The translations under genes were made by a program, and so were the position numbers. A DNA stretch of 13,050 nt from Betaproteobacteria bacterium (lineage in GTDB: Bacteria > Pseudomonadota > Gammaproteobacteria > Burkholderiales > Burkholderiaceae_C), in NCBI GenBank assembly GCA_009923895.1, contig RFSP01000027.1:1-13050 (forward strand), written 5' to 3'. Shown here in pieces: positions 1-8,004 of the stretch. Position 1 is the first letter of the stretch, and each line of letters opens with the position of its first letter. The notes under the pieces were generated by a model. It saw only the letters and a program-made list of their open reading frames with translations, was not told where the DNA came from and made no database searches.

Positions 1-1815
1 GGCCAAGATGAGGTGAATGCCGGCCGCACGCGCCTTTTGCGCCAGCCGGGCGATCAGCTCTTCGATCTTCTTGCCCACCACCATCATCAGGTCGGCCAGC
101 TCGTCAATCACCACCACGATGTAGGGCAACCGCTCCAAAGGCTCGGGCGACTCCGGGGTCAAGCTGAAGGGGTTGCCCAGGTGCTCACCGCGCTCCGCCG
201 CCTCTTCAATCTTGCGGTTGTAGCCCGAGAGTTGGCGCACGCCCATCTTGCTCATGAGCTTGTAGCGGCGCTCCATCTCTCCCACACACCAGTTGAGCGC
301 GTTACCGGCTTGTTTCATGTCGGTGACCACGGGGCACAACAGGTGTGGGATGCCCTCGTAGACACTCATCTCCAGCATCTTGGGGTCGATGAGAATGAGC
401 CGAACGTCTCGCGCTTCGGCCTTGTACAGCAGCGACAAGATCATGCCGTTGATGCCCACGGACTTGCCCGAACCCGTGGTACCCGCCACCAAGCAGTGCG
501 GCATCTTGGCCAGGTCGGCCACCACAGGTGAGCCGACGATGTCCTTGCCCAGACCCATCGTGAGCAAAGACCCGGCGTCGTTGTAGGCCTGCGATCCCAG
601 AATTTCCGACAACCGTATGGTTTGGCGCCGGGCGTTGGGCAGTTCCAAAGCCATGGTGGTCTTGCCAGGGATGGTCTCTACCACCCGTATGCTCACCAAA
701 CTCAATGAACGGGCCAAGTCCTTGGCCAGGTTGACGATCTGGCTGCCTTTGACCCCCGTGTCGGGCTCGATTTCATAGCGCGTGATGACCGGCCCGGGCA
801 GCGCGGCCACAACGCGCACCACCACGCCAAAGTCTCCGAGCTTCTTTTCAATCAGACGCGAGGTGAGCTCCAGCGATTCTGCTGACACGGTCTCTTGACG
901 GCCTCCCACGGCGTCCAGCAGGTCGACTTGAGGCAACTTGTTTTCTGAAAGCTCGACAAACAAAGGCTTTTGCCGCTCCTTGGCCACACGTTCAGACTTG
1001 GGCACCTCGAGCACCGGCTCCTCGATGAGGATGGGCACATGCGCCAGCTCGGTTTGCAACTGCGTGTCAACCACGGCCTCGCGTTCTCGCAGGGCCTGCT
1101 CACCCAAGCGCTGGTCCTCTTCGATCTCTCTGCGCTCTTGGCGGCGTTCACGAAGCCCATCAATGCGCTCGCCGATGGCCTCGGCCACAGACATCCAAGA
1201 AAACTGCAAGGTCAAAGGCAAGGCCACCACCAGACATGCAATCCAAAACACCCCCGAACCCGCAAAGCCCAAGAAATGCATCGACAAACTGCCCAAGGTG
1301 TGTCCCAACACGCCTCCGGCGGGTCCGGGCAAACGGGCTTCCAAACCGTACAAGCGGGTCCACTCCAATGAGGTACTGGCCGCCAGCAGCAGCCCCAAGC
1401 CCAGCCAAAAGGGCAGTCGTTGGGTCCAATGAGGGGGTTCTGCCGGAACCCCGGGCGTTGCCGCTCGCAAGCGGGCCGCCAAGGCCGCCAGCCATTGCCG
1501 CGCAGCCACCAGCATCACCCACCACAACGAGTAGCCGAGCACAAAGTACCCCAGGTCAGACAACCAAGAGCCCACAACGCCCACGCGGTTGTGCAGCGGC
1601 CCGTGCGCGCCCGAAGTGCTGAACCCTGGGTCTCCTGCATGGTGACTCCACAAGGCCAATGCGCACAGCAGCCACAGGGCAGCCCCCAGCACCAGACCCA
1701 GTCCACGGCGCTGCCAAGCAAAGGGCCACAGGGACGTCCCACTGGCTGACGCCGAATCTGGGCCTTCGGCGGTGGCGCCACCGGAGCCGCTCAATGATCC
1801 CAAAGGAAAGCTCAT
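1..1815 (-). CDS. ftsK: DNA translocase FtsK, N-terminal 605 residues (cut by window edge)
   Basis: Membrane-anchored, ATP-driven DNA pump at the division septum that moves chromosome ends and activates dimer resolution. The minus-strand frame is open from the ATG at 1813-1815 to base 1. Hydrophobic segments lie at about residues 39-57 and 80-105, with two more before residue 210 (the four-helix FtsK anchor). A charged linker follows, then the motor: Walker A GTTGSGKS at about 445-452 and Walker B IVVVIDELAD at about 566-575. The frame leaves the window just after HLILA, where FtsK continues with TQRPS, so the rest of the motor and the gamma DNA-reading domain are missing. No ribosome binding site precedes the ATG, and a promoter-like -10 (CACAAT, minus strand) ends only about 6 bases upstream, so the mRNA may be leaderless. 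It diverges from trxB. Identity is secure; the exact start is less so. Confidence 0.96.
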   Translation of the reverse strand, partial: MSFPLGSLSGSGGATAEGPDSASASGTSLWPFAWQRRGLGLVLGAALWLLCALALWSHHAGDPGFSTSGAHGPLHNRVGVVGSWLSDLGYFVLGYSLWWVMLVAARQWLAALAARLRAATPGVPAEPPHWTQRLPFWLGLGLLLAASTSLEWTRLYGLEARLPGPAGGVLGHTLGSLSMHFLGFAGSGVFWIACLVVALPLTLQFSWMSVAEAIGERIDGLRERRQERREIEEDQRLGEQALREREAVVDTQLQTELAHVPILIEEPVLEVPKSERVAKERQKPLFVELSENKLPQVDLLDAVGGRQETVSAESLELTSRLIEKKLGDFGVVVRVVAALPGPVITRYEIEPDTGVKGSQIVNLAKDLARSLSLVSIRVVETIPGKTTMALELPNARRQTIRLSEILGSQAYNDAGSLLTMGLGKDIVGSPVVADLAKMPHCLVAGTTGSGKSVGINGMILSLLYKAEARDVRLILIDPKMLEMSVYEGIPHLLCPVVTDMKQAGNALNWCVGEMERRYKLMSKMGVRQLSGYNRKIEEAAERGEHLGNPFSLTPESPEPLERLPYIVVVIDELADLMMVVGKKIEELIARLAQKARAAGIHLILA

Positions 1816-1821
1816 GGCGAG

Positions 1822-1853
1822 ATTGTGGCGCATCGCGCCGGCTCCGGCACAAT
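1822..1853. promoter_or_regulatory. Symmetric divergent promoter-like dyad between ftsK and trxB
   Basis: The perfect inverted repeat ATTGTG-N20-CACAAT occupies 1822-1827 and 1848-1853. Read on the plus strand it gives TTGTGG, a 19-bp spacer and CACAAT, suited to trxB. Read on the minus strand it gives TTGTGC, 19 bp and CACAAT, suited to ftsK. Inside lie two mutually exclusive short hairpins, GGCGC-ATC-GCGCC (1827-1839) and GCCGG-CT-CCGGC (1837-1848). The hexamers match the sigma70 consensus only partly and the spacer is 2 bp longer than ideal. Its role as a two-way promoter is inferred from position and symmetry. Confidence 0.35.
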
Positions 1854-1886
1854 ACTCCCATGCTTTTCCATTGATTGAGCCGCTTT

Positions 1887-2843
1887 ATGTCCTCTGCAAC
1901 TCGCCACGCCCGTGTACTGATCCTGGGCTCCGGCCCCGCCGGTTATACCGCCGCCATCTATGCCGCACGTGCCAACCTGCAACCCTTGCTGATCACTGGG
2001 CTTGCCCAGGGCGGCCAATTGATGACCACCACCGAAGTGGACAACTGGCCGGCCGATGTCCATGGCGTCATGGGCCCGGACCTGATGCAGCGGTTCCAAC
2101 AACACGCAGAACGCTTTCAGACCGAGATGGTGTTTGATCACATCCACACCGTCAATTTGTCTCAACGGCCCTTCACGCTGACCGGCGATTCAGGCACCTA
2201 CACCTGTGACAGCCTCATCATCGCCACGGGCGCCAGCGCCAAATACCTGGGCCTGCCCAGTGAGCAGGCCTTCATGGGCCGTGGCGTCAGCGGTTGCGCC
2301 ACTTGCGATGGATTTTTCTATCGCAACCAAGAGGTCTGTGTCATTGGAGGGGGCAACACCGCTGTGGAAGAGGCGCTGTATCTTTCCAATATCGCTTCCA
2401 AAGTCCACCTCATCCATCGTCGAGACAAATTCCGCGCTGAAGCCATCATGATCGACAAGCTCATGACCAAGGTCGAGTCGGGGAAGATGCAATTGCACCT
2501 GTGGCACACCCTGGACGAGGTGCTGGGGGATGCCAGCGGCGTCACGGGCGTGAGGATCCGCTCCACGCAGACGCAAGCCACCACCGACCTGACCCTCAAA
2601 GGGTGTTTTGTGGCCATTGGCCACCAGCCCAACACCGACATCTTCAAGGGGCAGGTGGACATGAAGGACGGATACATCGTGACTCGAAGCGGGCTCGAGG
2701 GCTTTGCCACCCAAACCAGCATGCCTGGCGTCTTTGCGGCCGGTGACGTGCAAGATCATGTGTACCGACAAGCCATCACCAGCGCGGGCACCGGTTGCAT
2801 GGCCGCACTGGACGCGCAGCGGTACCTGGAAAGCCTGGGTTAA
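1887..2843 (+). CDS. trxB: Thioredoxin reductase (NADPH)
   Basis: Cytoplasmic flavoenzyme that passes electrons from NADPH through FAD to oxidised thioredoxin. The 318-residue product has the FAD motif GSGPAG at 14-19, the redox-active CATC at 137-140, the NADPH-binding GGGNTA near 154-159 followed by HRRDKFRA, and the closing FAD motif AAGDVQD near the C-terminus. Length and order match the low-molecular-weight bacterial TrxB family. The ATG at 1887 is chosen because its product aligns with family N-termini (ATRHARVLILGSGPAG); an in-frame TTG at 1875 would add four residues, and neither has a strong ribosome binding site. It is divergent from ftsK and stops 11 bp from the soxB stop. It is most likely a housekeeping gene, though it could supply the reducing power that reaches the periplasmic thioredoxin of the sox cluster. 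Confidence 0.96.
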   Translation: MSSATRHARVLILGSGPAGYTAAIYAARANLQPLLITGLAQGGQLMTTTEVDNWPADVHGVMGPDLMQRFQQHAERFQTEMVFDHIHTVNLSQRPFTLTGDSGTYTCDSLIIATGASAKYLGLPSEQAFMGRGVSGCATCDGFFYRNQEVCVIGGGNTAVEEALYLSNIASKVHLIHRRDKFRAEAIMIDKLMTKVESGKMQLHLWHTLDEVLGDASGVTGVRIRSTQTQATTDLTLKGCFVAIGHQPNTDIFKGQVDMKDGYIVTRSGLEGFATQTSMPGVFAAGDVQDHVYRQAITSAGTGCMAALDAQRYLESLG

Positions 2844-2854
2844 AGCAAAGAGAT

Positions 2855-4591
2855 TTACAGCGCCAAGTACCCGGGGTTGGGCAACACGCCCTCGAGCGCA
2901 GGCACATTGGCCTTGCGGGGGCTGACCCGCCCGCCTCGGGACTTGAGCCACTGCTCGACCACGTCCCACACAGGCTTCAAATTCTGTCGTTTGGCCTCTT
3001 CGGCCACAGGGGCCCAACCCGCCACACGGTAGGTTTTGGACGGCTCGATGAGCTGCCCATTCAAGCGCATGTCGTGAATGCGCTGCCCCATTTTTTCGTT
3101 GGGACGACAGGTGTAGGTCATGCCCCCTACCCGCACCATGTCGCCGCCCTGCTGGTAGTAGGGGTCGGGATTGAACAGGTTGTCACACACATCTTCCAAG
3201 ACCGTCTTCAAGGTCTCACCGGTCATGTCGGTGACGGTGGCATAGGAGTAGGTGGTGGAGGTCATGTCCATCAACCATTCTCGGGTGATGGCCTGCCCGG
3301 GCAACAACGAAGTGCCCCAGCGGAAACCCGGAGAGAACGCGATCTGTGCCCCTTGCACATCGAGCAAGGCGTCCAAAATGAGTTGGTCGCCGGTGCCATT
3401 GAAGTTGCCACGGCGGTACAGCGTGCCTTCGGTCACCGCGAGCTTCTCACTGAGCTTGGCCTCATATGGGGCACGGATCTTTTGGATGAGCGCCGCCATG
3501 TCTTTGTCAGCCGGTAGCATGTTGGCGAACACGGGCAAGAGCTTGTAGCGGTAGTCGGTGACCTTTTTGTCCTTGACCTCAAGATCCAACACGCCCAGGA
3601 ATTTGCCGTTGGATCCGGCATTGGTCACCAGCGTCTTTCCACTTTTGTTGCCCACAATGGTGGCCACCGGCATGCCATCGTGGGTGTGACCCCCCATGAT
3701 GGCGTCAATGCCGCTCACCCGGCTGGCCATCTTGAGGTCCACGTCCATGCCGTTGTGACTGAGCACCACCACCACCTGTGCGCCCTTGGCACGTGCCTCG
3801 TCCACCATCTTTTGCATGTTCTGGTCTTGGATGCCGAACTCCCAATCGGCGACCATGTAGCGGGGATTGGCAATGGGGGTGTAGGGGAAGGCCTGCCCAA
3901 TGATGGCGCACGGCACACCGTTGATCTCTCGGATGACATAAGGCTTGAAGACCGGGTCACCGAAATCATTGGTCTTGATGTTTTGCGCGACAAAGTCCAC
4001 CTTGCCGGCAAAGTCCTTTTCGACGATTTCTTTGACCCGCTCCATGCCCAGCGTGAATTCCCAGTGACCGGTCATCACATCCACGCCCAGGAGCTTGCAG
4101 GCATCGACCATGTCCTGACCGTTGGTCCACAAGCAGGTGCCCGAACCTTGCCAGGTGTCGCCGCCGTCCAGCAACAAAGCGCCGGGGCGACTCGCCTTGA
4201 GACGCTTGACCAAAGTGGCCAAGTGCGCGAATCCGCCCACTTTGCCGTAGCGTCGCGCCGCGGCTTCAAAGTCAAGACAACTCAGGGCATGGGCCTGCGC
4301 CGAGCCAGGGCGAACACCTGCCGTCTTGAGCAGATGTTCACCCACCAGGTGGGGCAGCTGCCCCTTCATCGCGGCAATGCCCAAATTCACGCTCGGCTCG
4401 CGAAAGTGAATCGGCATGAGTTGCGCATGGCAATCCGTCATGTGCAAGAACGAGACCTGGCCCCATCGGGCAACGTCGTACAGGCCCTGCTCGGCCCGCG
4501 CGGCGTCAGCCTGCGCATGGGCGCCCAGGTGCATGCCAGCCAATGTGCCGGCCCCCAAAACCTGGACGAATTCGCGTTTGGTCAAGTTCAT
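2855..4591 (-). CDS. soxB: SoxB, thiosulfohydrolase (sulfate-releasing, di-metal)
   Basis: Periplasmic Sox component that hydrolyses the terminal sulfonate from cysteine-bound sulfur on SoxYZ, releasing sulfate. The 578-residue protein belongs to the metallophosphoesterase / 5'-nucleotidase fold. Visible motifs are HMTDCHAQ at 50-57 (metal ligands Asp53 and His55), LDGGDTW at 141-147, TGHWEFT at 174-180 (SoxB has GHWEF where nucleotidases have GNHEF), LSHNGMD and GGHTHDG; the C-terminal nucleotidase-like domain follows. The N-terminus looks like a Tat signal, but the pair is Lys5-Arg6 (TKREFVQV) rather than RR, followed by a weakly hydrophobic stretch ending AHA. It is the last gene of the soxCDYZB run, 40 bp after soxZ, with only a weak ribosome binding site. 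In many sox clusters soxA and soxX sit in exactly that gap; here they are missing. Confidence 0.97.
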   Translation of the reverse strand: MNLTKREFVQVLGAGTLAGMHLGAHAQADAARAEQGLYDVARWGQVSFLHMTDCHAQLMPIHFREPSVNLGIAAMKGQLPHLVGEHLLKTAGVRPGSAQAHALSCLDFEAAARRYGKVGGFAHLATLVKRLKASRPGALLLDGGDTWQGSGTCLWTNGQDMVDACKLLGVDVMTGHWEFTLGMERVKEIVEKDFAGKVDFVAQNIKTNDFGDPVFKPYVIREINGVPCAIIGQAFPYTPIANPRYMVADWEFGIQDQNMQKMVDEARAKGAQVVVVLSHNGMDVDLKMASRVSGIDAIMGGHTHDGMPVATIVGNKSGKTLVTNAGSNGKFLGVLDLEVKDKKVTDYRYKLLPVFANMLPADKDMAALIQKIRAPYEAKLSEKLAVTEGTLYRRGNFNGTGDQLILDALLDVQGAQIAFSPGFRWGTSLLPGQAITREWLMDMTSTTYSYATVTDMTGETLKTVLEDVCDNLFNPDPYYQQGGDMVRVGGMTYTCRPNEKMGQRIHDMRLNGQLIEPSKTYRVAGWAPVAEEAKRQNLKPVWDVVEQWLKSRGGRVSPRKANVPALEGVLPNPGYLAL

Positions 4592-4610
4592 GGATCGCTC
4601 TGCGGAGGGC

Positions 4611-4625
4611 GCAGCAAGGTGCTGC
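4611..4625. repeat. Small inverted repeat in the soxZ-soxB gap
   Basis: GCAGC-AAGGT-GCTGC is a perfect 5-bp stem with a 5-base loop that fills the middle of the 40-bp soxZ-soxB spacer. There is no following U-run on the minus strand, so it is not a classical intrinsic terminator. It could be an mRNA processing or stability element, or chance in GC-rich DNA. Confidence 0.3.
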
Positions 4626-4631
4626 AGGGTG

Positions 4632-4943
4632 TCAGCTCACCGTGGCTTCGTCGGTGCGGGTGTCGCCTTTGTTGTCCTTCCAAGTGATGGACACCTTGTC
4701 TCCAGCCTTGGCTCCCTTGATGGTGAACTGCAGGAACGGGTTTTTGGACACGGCAGGGCCCCACTCGGCCGTCATCACCACCTTGCCGTTGAGTGACGCC
4801 GTGACGTCCTGGATGTGCCAGGCGGGCACCAATTTGCCTGATGCATCGCGGCGCTGACCGGATTCCATTTCATGGCTCATGAGCACGCGGACGGTGGCTT
4901 TGTCACCAGCGGCCTGCGCGCGAATGCGCATCGGATCTGCCAT
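4632..4943 (-). CDS. soxZ: SoxZ, sulfur carrier partner of SoxY
   Basis: Small immunoglobulin-like protein that binds SoxY to form the SoxYZ carrier, on which sulfur intermediates are held during periplasmic oxidation. The product is 103 residues, the usual SoxZ size. It has no cysteine and no signal peptide, as expected, since SoxZ is thought to be exported as a passenger of the Tat-targeted SoxY. Family features are the MRIRAQ start, the VLMSHEMESGQRRD segment, and the beta-rich C-terminal part with WGPAVSKNPFLQF and SITWKDNKGDTRTDEA. The ATG at 4941-4943 has a strong AAGGAG seven bases upstream. It starts 27 bp after soxY. Confidence 0.96.
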   Translation of the reverse strand: MADPMRIRAQAAGDKATVRVLMSHEMESGQRRDASGKLVPAWHIQDVTASLNGKVVMTAEWGPAVSKNPFLQFTIKGAKAGDKVSITWKDNKGDTRTDEATVS

Positions 4944-4970
4944 CTTGATTCTCCTTGAATGGGTGGATGT

Positions 4971-5423
4971 TCAGCCGCCGCAGCCGCCGAGCGTGACCTT
5001 GACTTCTTTTTTCGCGAAGAAGGTCTTGCCGTCGTTGGTGATGGCCACTGCGTAAACGTCAGAGGACTGCCCCATCTTGGAGCGGGTCGAGAAATTGGGC
5101 TCCACCTCGGCACTGACATTGAAGAGCGCCACGAGGACAGAGGGGTTCTTCTCCACCAAGACCAACAGCTGCTTGAGGTTGGGCAGGCTCGAGGCCACAC
5201 CCAGGGGCACCACGGCGCCGTTTTCTGCAATGTCCGGACCAGTGATGGTCACGTCCTTGCTTTCGACCGGTGCGCCCGCACCCAGCGCTTTGACCACGTC
5301 GGCCACCGACTTGGCGTCAAACGCGGCCTTGTTAAAGGCCAGGGCATATTGAGGAAATCCGGCAGCGGCCAACAGGCCTGCCACCGCGGCGCTTCGCTGA
5401 AGCGCTTGTCTACGCGTCACCAT
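4971..5423 (-). CDS. soxY: SoxY, sulfur-compound carrier with C-terminal GGCGG
   Basis: Carries thiosulfate-derived or sulfide-derived sulfur covalently on the cysteine near its C-terminus; partner of SoxZ. The protein has 150 residues and ends VTLGGCGG, so the swinging-arm cysteine is Cys148. The N-terminus VTRRQALQRSAAVAGLLAAAG is a Tat signal with RR at 4-5, followed by a likely cleavage region near ALA-FNKAAFD. The frame is open further upstream to 5603, but the ATG at 5421-5423 is chosen because it gives a correct Tat signal and has AGAGGAG at good spacing; the upstream part lies inside soxD. It begins 34 bp after soxD and is followed 27 bp later by soxZ. Confidence 0.96.
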   Translation of the reverse strand: MVTRRQALQRSAAVAGLLAAAGFPQYALAFNKAAFDAKSVADVVKALGAGAPVESKDVTITGPDIAENGAVVPLGVASSLPNLKQLLVLVEKNPSVLVALFNVSAEVEPNFSTRSKMGQSSDVYAVAITNDGKTFFAKKEVKVTLGGCGG

Positions 5424-5457
5424 GGGAGTCACTCCTCTGAAAAATGGGTATGAACGG

Positions 5458-6573
5458 TTACTTCTTGGCGCCCTGAGCGATCCAATTGGCAATGATCTGG
5501 GCATCGGCACTGCTGATGTTTTGCGCTGGCATGGGGATTTGCCCCCAAACCCCGACGCCCCCAGCCTTGATTTTGCCTGCAATGTAGTCGGCTTTGCCCG
5601 CATGCTTCTTGGCCACCTCCATCAACCCCGGGCCCACCAGCTTGCGGTCCACGGCGTGGCAGCCGGTGCAGGCGTACTTGGCCAACAGGGCCTGAGCGGC
5701 TTTGGCGCCATCATCCGTCTTCGGAGGCGCCGCTGCGGCCGCCGGGGCCGGCGCGGCATTGGACGCTGCAGCCACTTTGGCCGCCGTCCCTGAGGAGGCC
5801 TCCGGCCGGGTCGTGTCGGCGCCGATTTGCTGGCCTACCAAGCGATTTTGCTCGGCCAAATTGCCGTGCGCATTGCGTGCGAAATCGGGCAATAAAGAGG
5901 CCACGGCCACTTCGGTCACACAGTCGCGCATGCAAGGCAGGTTGGCCGTATCGGGCTTGGCCGCTCCTTTGAACTCACCGCCGGGCCACATCGCATGCGC
6001 CGTGCTCATGCCGTTGCGGTTGGGCATGCGTTTTTGCACCTCGGCCATATTTTTGTCAGACAGCGTGAAGTTGTCGGGCACCACCTGGGCCAAATTGAGC
6101 ATAAAGGCCAAGACGGCGTACACCTCGTCATGGGTCAAAGACTTGGGTGCATTCCAAGGCATGGCCCGGTTGATGTAGTCCCACAGCGTCGACAGCGTGG
6201 CCACTTTCATCATCGTGGTGCGCCCAGGAAAATCTTGACGCGTGAGATTGGCCACCCGCCCGGTTTCTATGTCCTTGGGGGTGGTGCCGCCCACCAGCGG
6301 GCTGAACACCTCATTGGATTCACCGAAGATGCCGTGGCACTGCGCGCACTTGCTCTCCCAAATGTCTTGCCCCTTCGCCGCCGAGCCTGAACCGGGTGGC
6401 AGGCCTTTGAAATCGGGGCGGACATCGATGTCCCAGGCCGCGATTTCTTTGGCCGTGGCCGGACGTCCCAAGTGCGGGTACTTGCTCGACTGTGCCTGCG
6501 CCGCGGTCACACTCAGGGCGAAAAGTGCCAGCCCCAGCGCCCACTGTCCCCAAGGTTTAGGAGAGCTGAACAT
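5458..6573 (-). CDS. soxD: SoxD, diheme cytochrome c subunit of sulfane dehydrogenase
   Basis: Electron-accepting subunit of periplasmic SoxCD, which oxidises the sulfane sulfur on SoxYZ and passes electrons to cytochrome c. The 371-residue protein has a Sec-type signal peptide (WALGLALFALSVTAAQA, ending near residue 27), a first heme site CAQCH at 76-80 with a likely axial Met139 in AMPWNAP, a cysteine pair C214/C218 (PCMRDC), an alanine/proline-rich linker at about 265-287, and a second heme domain with CTGCH at 302-306 and Met348 in GQIPMPAQ. This two-domain layout is typical of SoxD. The ATG lies inside the 3' end of soxC (17-bp overlap) and has a strong GGAGG six bases upstream (plus-strand 6580-6584), which suggests translational coupling. 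Confidence 0.96.
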   Translation of the reverse strand: MFSSPKPWGQWALGLALFALSVTAAQAQSSKYPHLGRPATAKEIAAWDIDVRPDFKGLPPGSGSAAKGQDIWESKCAQCHGIFGESNEVFSPLVGGTTPKDIETGRVANLTRQDFPGRTTMMKVATLSTLWDYINRAMPWNAPKSLTHDEVYAVLAFMLNLAQVVPDNFTLSDKNMAEVQKRMPNRNGMSTAHAMWPGGEFKGAAKPDTANLPCMRDCVTEVAVASLLPDFARNAHGNLAEQNRLVGQQIGADTTRPEASSGTAAKVAAASNAAPAPAAAAAPPKTDDGAKAAQALLAKYACTGCHAVDRKLVGPGLMEVAKKHAGKADYIAGKIKAGGVGVWGQIPMPAQNISSADAQIIANWIAQGAKK

Positions 6574-7963
6574 TTTTCACCTCCCCGTTTTCTTGGACCA
6601 ACCAGGTCTGGATGGCGTTGTTGTGATAAATCGAACGGGTCCCTCGAACGCCACGCAGCTGCCGAAAGGTGGGTTGCACAAAACCCGTCTCATCTTGCGC
6701 CCGGCTTTGGATGAGGGCGGGTTTGCCATCCCACACCCAATCCAAGTTGAACCGCGTCAAAGCCTTGGACAACACCGGGGTTTCCAAACGGGCAGATCGC
6801 CAATTGCGTCCCCCATCCACCGATACATCCACCCGCTTGATTTTTCCTCGACCCGACCAGGCCAGACCGGTAATGTTGTAGAAACCTTTGTCCAACATCA
6901 CCTGACCGCCCGACGGGGTGGTGACCACACTCTTGCACTCTTGGATGCTCGTGTACTGGCGATGATCGCCGTTGGGCATGAGGTCGATGTAATGAATGGC
7001 CTCGTCCTTGGCCGCATAGGGCATGTCGCCCACTTCGATGCGGCGCAGGTACTTGACCCAACTCACTCCTTGAACGCCCGGCACCACCAGGCGCAGGGGG
7101 TAGCCGTTTTCCGGCCGCAGCATCTCGCCGTTTTGCCCGTAGGCCACCAAGACCTCCCCAGCGGTGATGAGACTCATGGGAATGGTGCGTGTCATTGATG
7201 AGCCGTCGGCGCCCTCGGCCAAAACAAACCGGCCTTTCTTGAGGTCCACGCCGGCAAGCTCCAGCAAGGTGATGAGAGGAACGCCTGTGAACTCGCTGCA
7301 TGAAATCATGCCGTGGGTGTACTGCACTGTGGGTACGGCCACATTGCCCCACTCCACGGCCGTGTTGGCACCGCACTCAATAAAGTGAAAGCGCGACACC
7401 GAGGGCAAGCGCATGACCTCGTCCATGGTGAAGACCATCGGCGTCTTGACCAGCCCGTTGATCATCAAACGGTGCTTGGAAGGATCCACATCCCACCAAC
7501 CCTGGTGGTGCCGCTCAAAGTGCAAGCCACTGGGCGTGACGATGCCAAACAGGGACTGCAAGGGCGCGAAAGACACCGAGGCCTGAGTGGTCTGAGTGAG
7601 ACCGGGGCTTTGCCTGCGCTGCAAATTGGATTCGAACTTGGAGGGCGAGCCATAACCGCTGGTGGCCACCCCCTGCCCCAGACCTTTGCTGTGCTCGGGC
7701 AACTGAAGGATGTGAGGGTCTCCGCCCTCGGGCGGCACCGGATTGCCCTGAGCGATGGCCGCGCCCGTCGCTGCGCCGGCCGTGGCCGCGGCAAATGCCC
7801 GGCGAATGAAGTCGCGCCGACCGGTCTTGCCTTCAGCGAAGACCTGCCGGACGCCCTCACGGTCTAGAAAGTGCTCAGGGGCCTTGAGAACGCGCCCAGA
7901 AAGGGAGTTGTCTTTCACATCCGCTCCGTGATGTTCGATGAACTTGCACAGCGCCAACTTCAT
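6557..7963 (-). CDS. soxC: SoxC, molybdopterin subunit of sulfane dehydrogenase
   Basis: Catalytic molybdenum subunit of SoxCD, in the sulfite-oxidase family; it removes six electrons from the sulfane sulfur bound to SoxYZ. The product is 468 residues from the ATG at 7961-7963. A conserved SoxC leader (RVLKAPEHFLDREGV, about 24-38) precedes a Tat motif GRRDFIRRAF (RR at 49-50). The molybdenum-ligand Cys197 is in HFIECGAN. The dimerisation domain follows, with VDVSVDGGRNW and VWDGKPALIQSRAQDETG. A GTG at 7916-7918 (GGAG five bases upstream) would give 453 residues and is a real alternative, because the ATG has AAGGAG at a long 12-base spacing. It is the first gene of the operon, directly downstream of a good promoter and a candidate repressor site. 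Confidence 0.96.
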   Translation of the reverse strand: MKLALCKFIEHHGADVKDNSLSGRVLKAPEHFLDREGVRQVFAEGKTGRRDFIRRAFAAATAGAATGAAIAQGNPVPPEGGDPHILQLPEHSKGLGQGVATSGYGSPSKFESNLQRRQSPGLTQTTQASVSFAPLQSLFGIVTPSGLHFERHHQGWWDVDPSKHRLMINGLVKTPMVFTMDEVMRLPSVSRFHFIECGANTAVEWGNVAVPTVQYTHGMISCSEFTGVPLITLLELAGVDLKKGRFVLAEGADGSSMTRTIPMSLITAGEVLVAYGQNGEMLRPENGYPLRLVVPGVQGVSWVKYLRRIEVGDMPYAAKDEAIHYIDLMPNGDHRQYTSIQECKSVVTTPSGGQVMLDKGFYNITGLAWSGRGKIKRVDVSVDGGRNWRSARLETPVLSKALTRFNLDWVWDGKPALIQSRAQDETGFVQPTFRQLRGVRGTRSIYHNNAIQTWLVQENGEVKNVQLS

Positions 7964-8004
7964 GGAGGGCGCTGTCTCCTTCAGTCTTTTTCTATCAGTC
8001 TGCG

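Noticed and set aside
2190..3017. Minus-strand open frame (275 codons) across trxB and the soxB end
   Set aside because: It lies antisense to the secure trxB frame and crosses the convergent junction; no family resemblance.
4592..4631. A remnant of soxA or soxX between soxZ and soxB
   Set aside because: The 40 bp contain only a small hairpin and no codons resembling either gene, so there is no visible scar.
3680..4687. Long plus-strand open frame (335 codons) antisense to soxB
   Set aside because: It is a GC-rich shadow of the SoxB frame: His/Gly/Arg-rich, no recognisable domain, no ribosome binding site, while the opposite strand is unambiguous SoxB.
5424..5603. 60-residue N-terminal extension of SoxY
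   Set aside because: It overlaps soxD and would bury the Tat signal; the ATG at 5423 has a good ribosome binding site.
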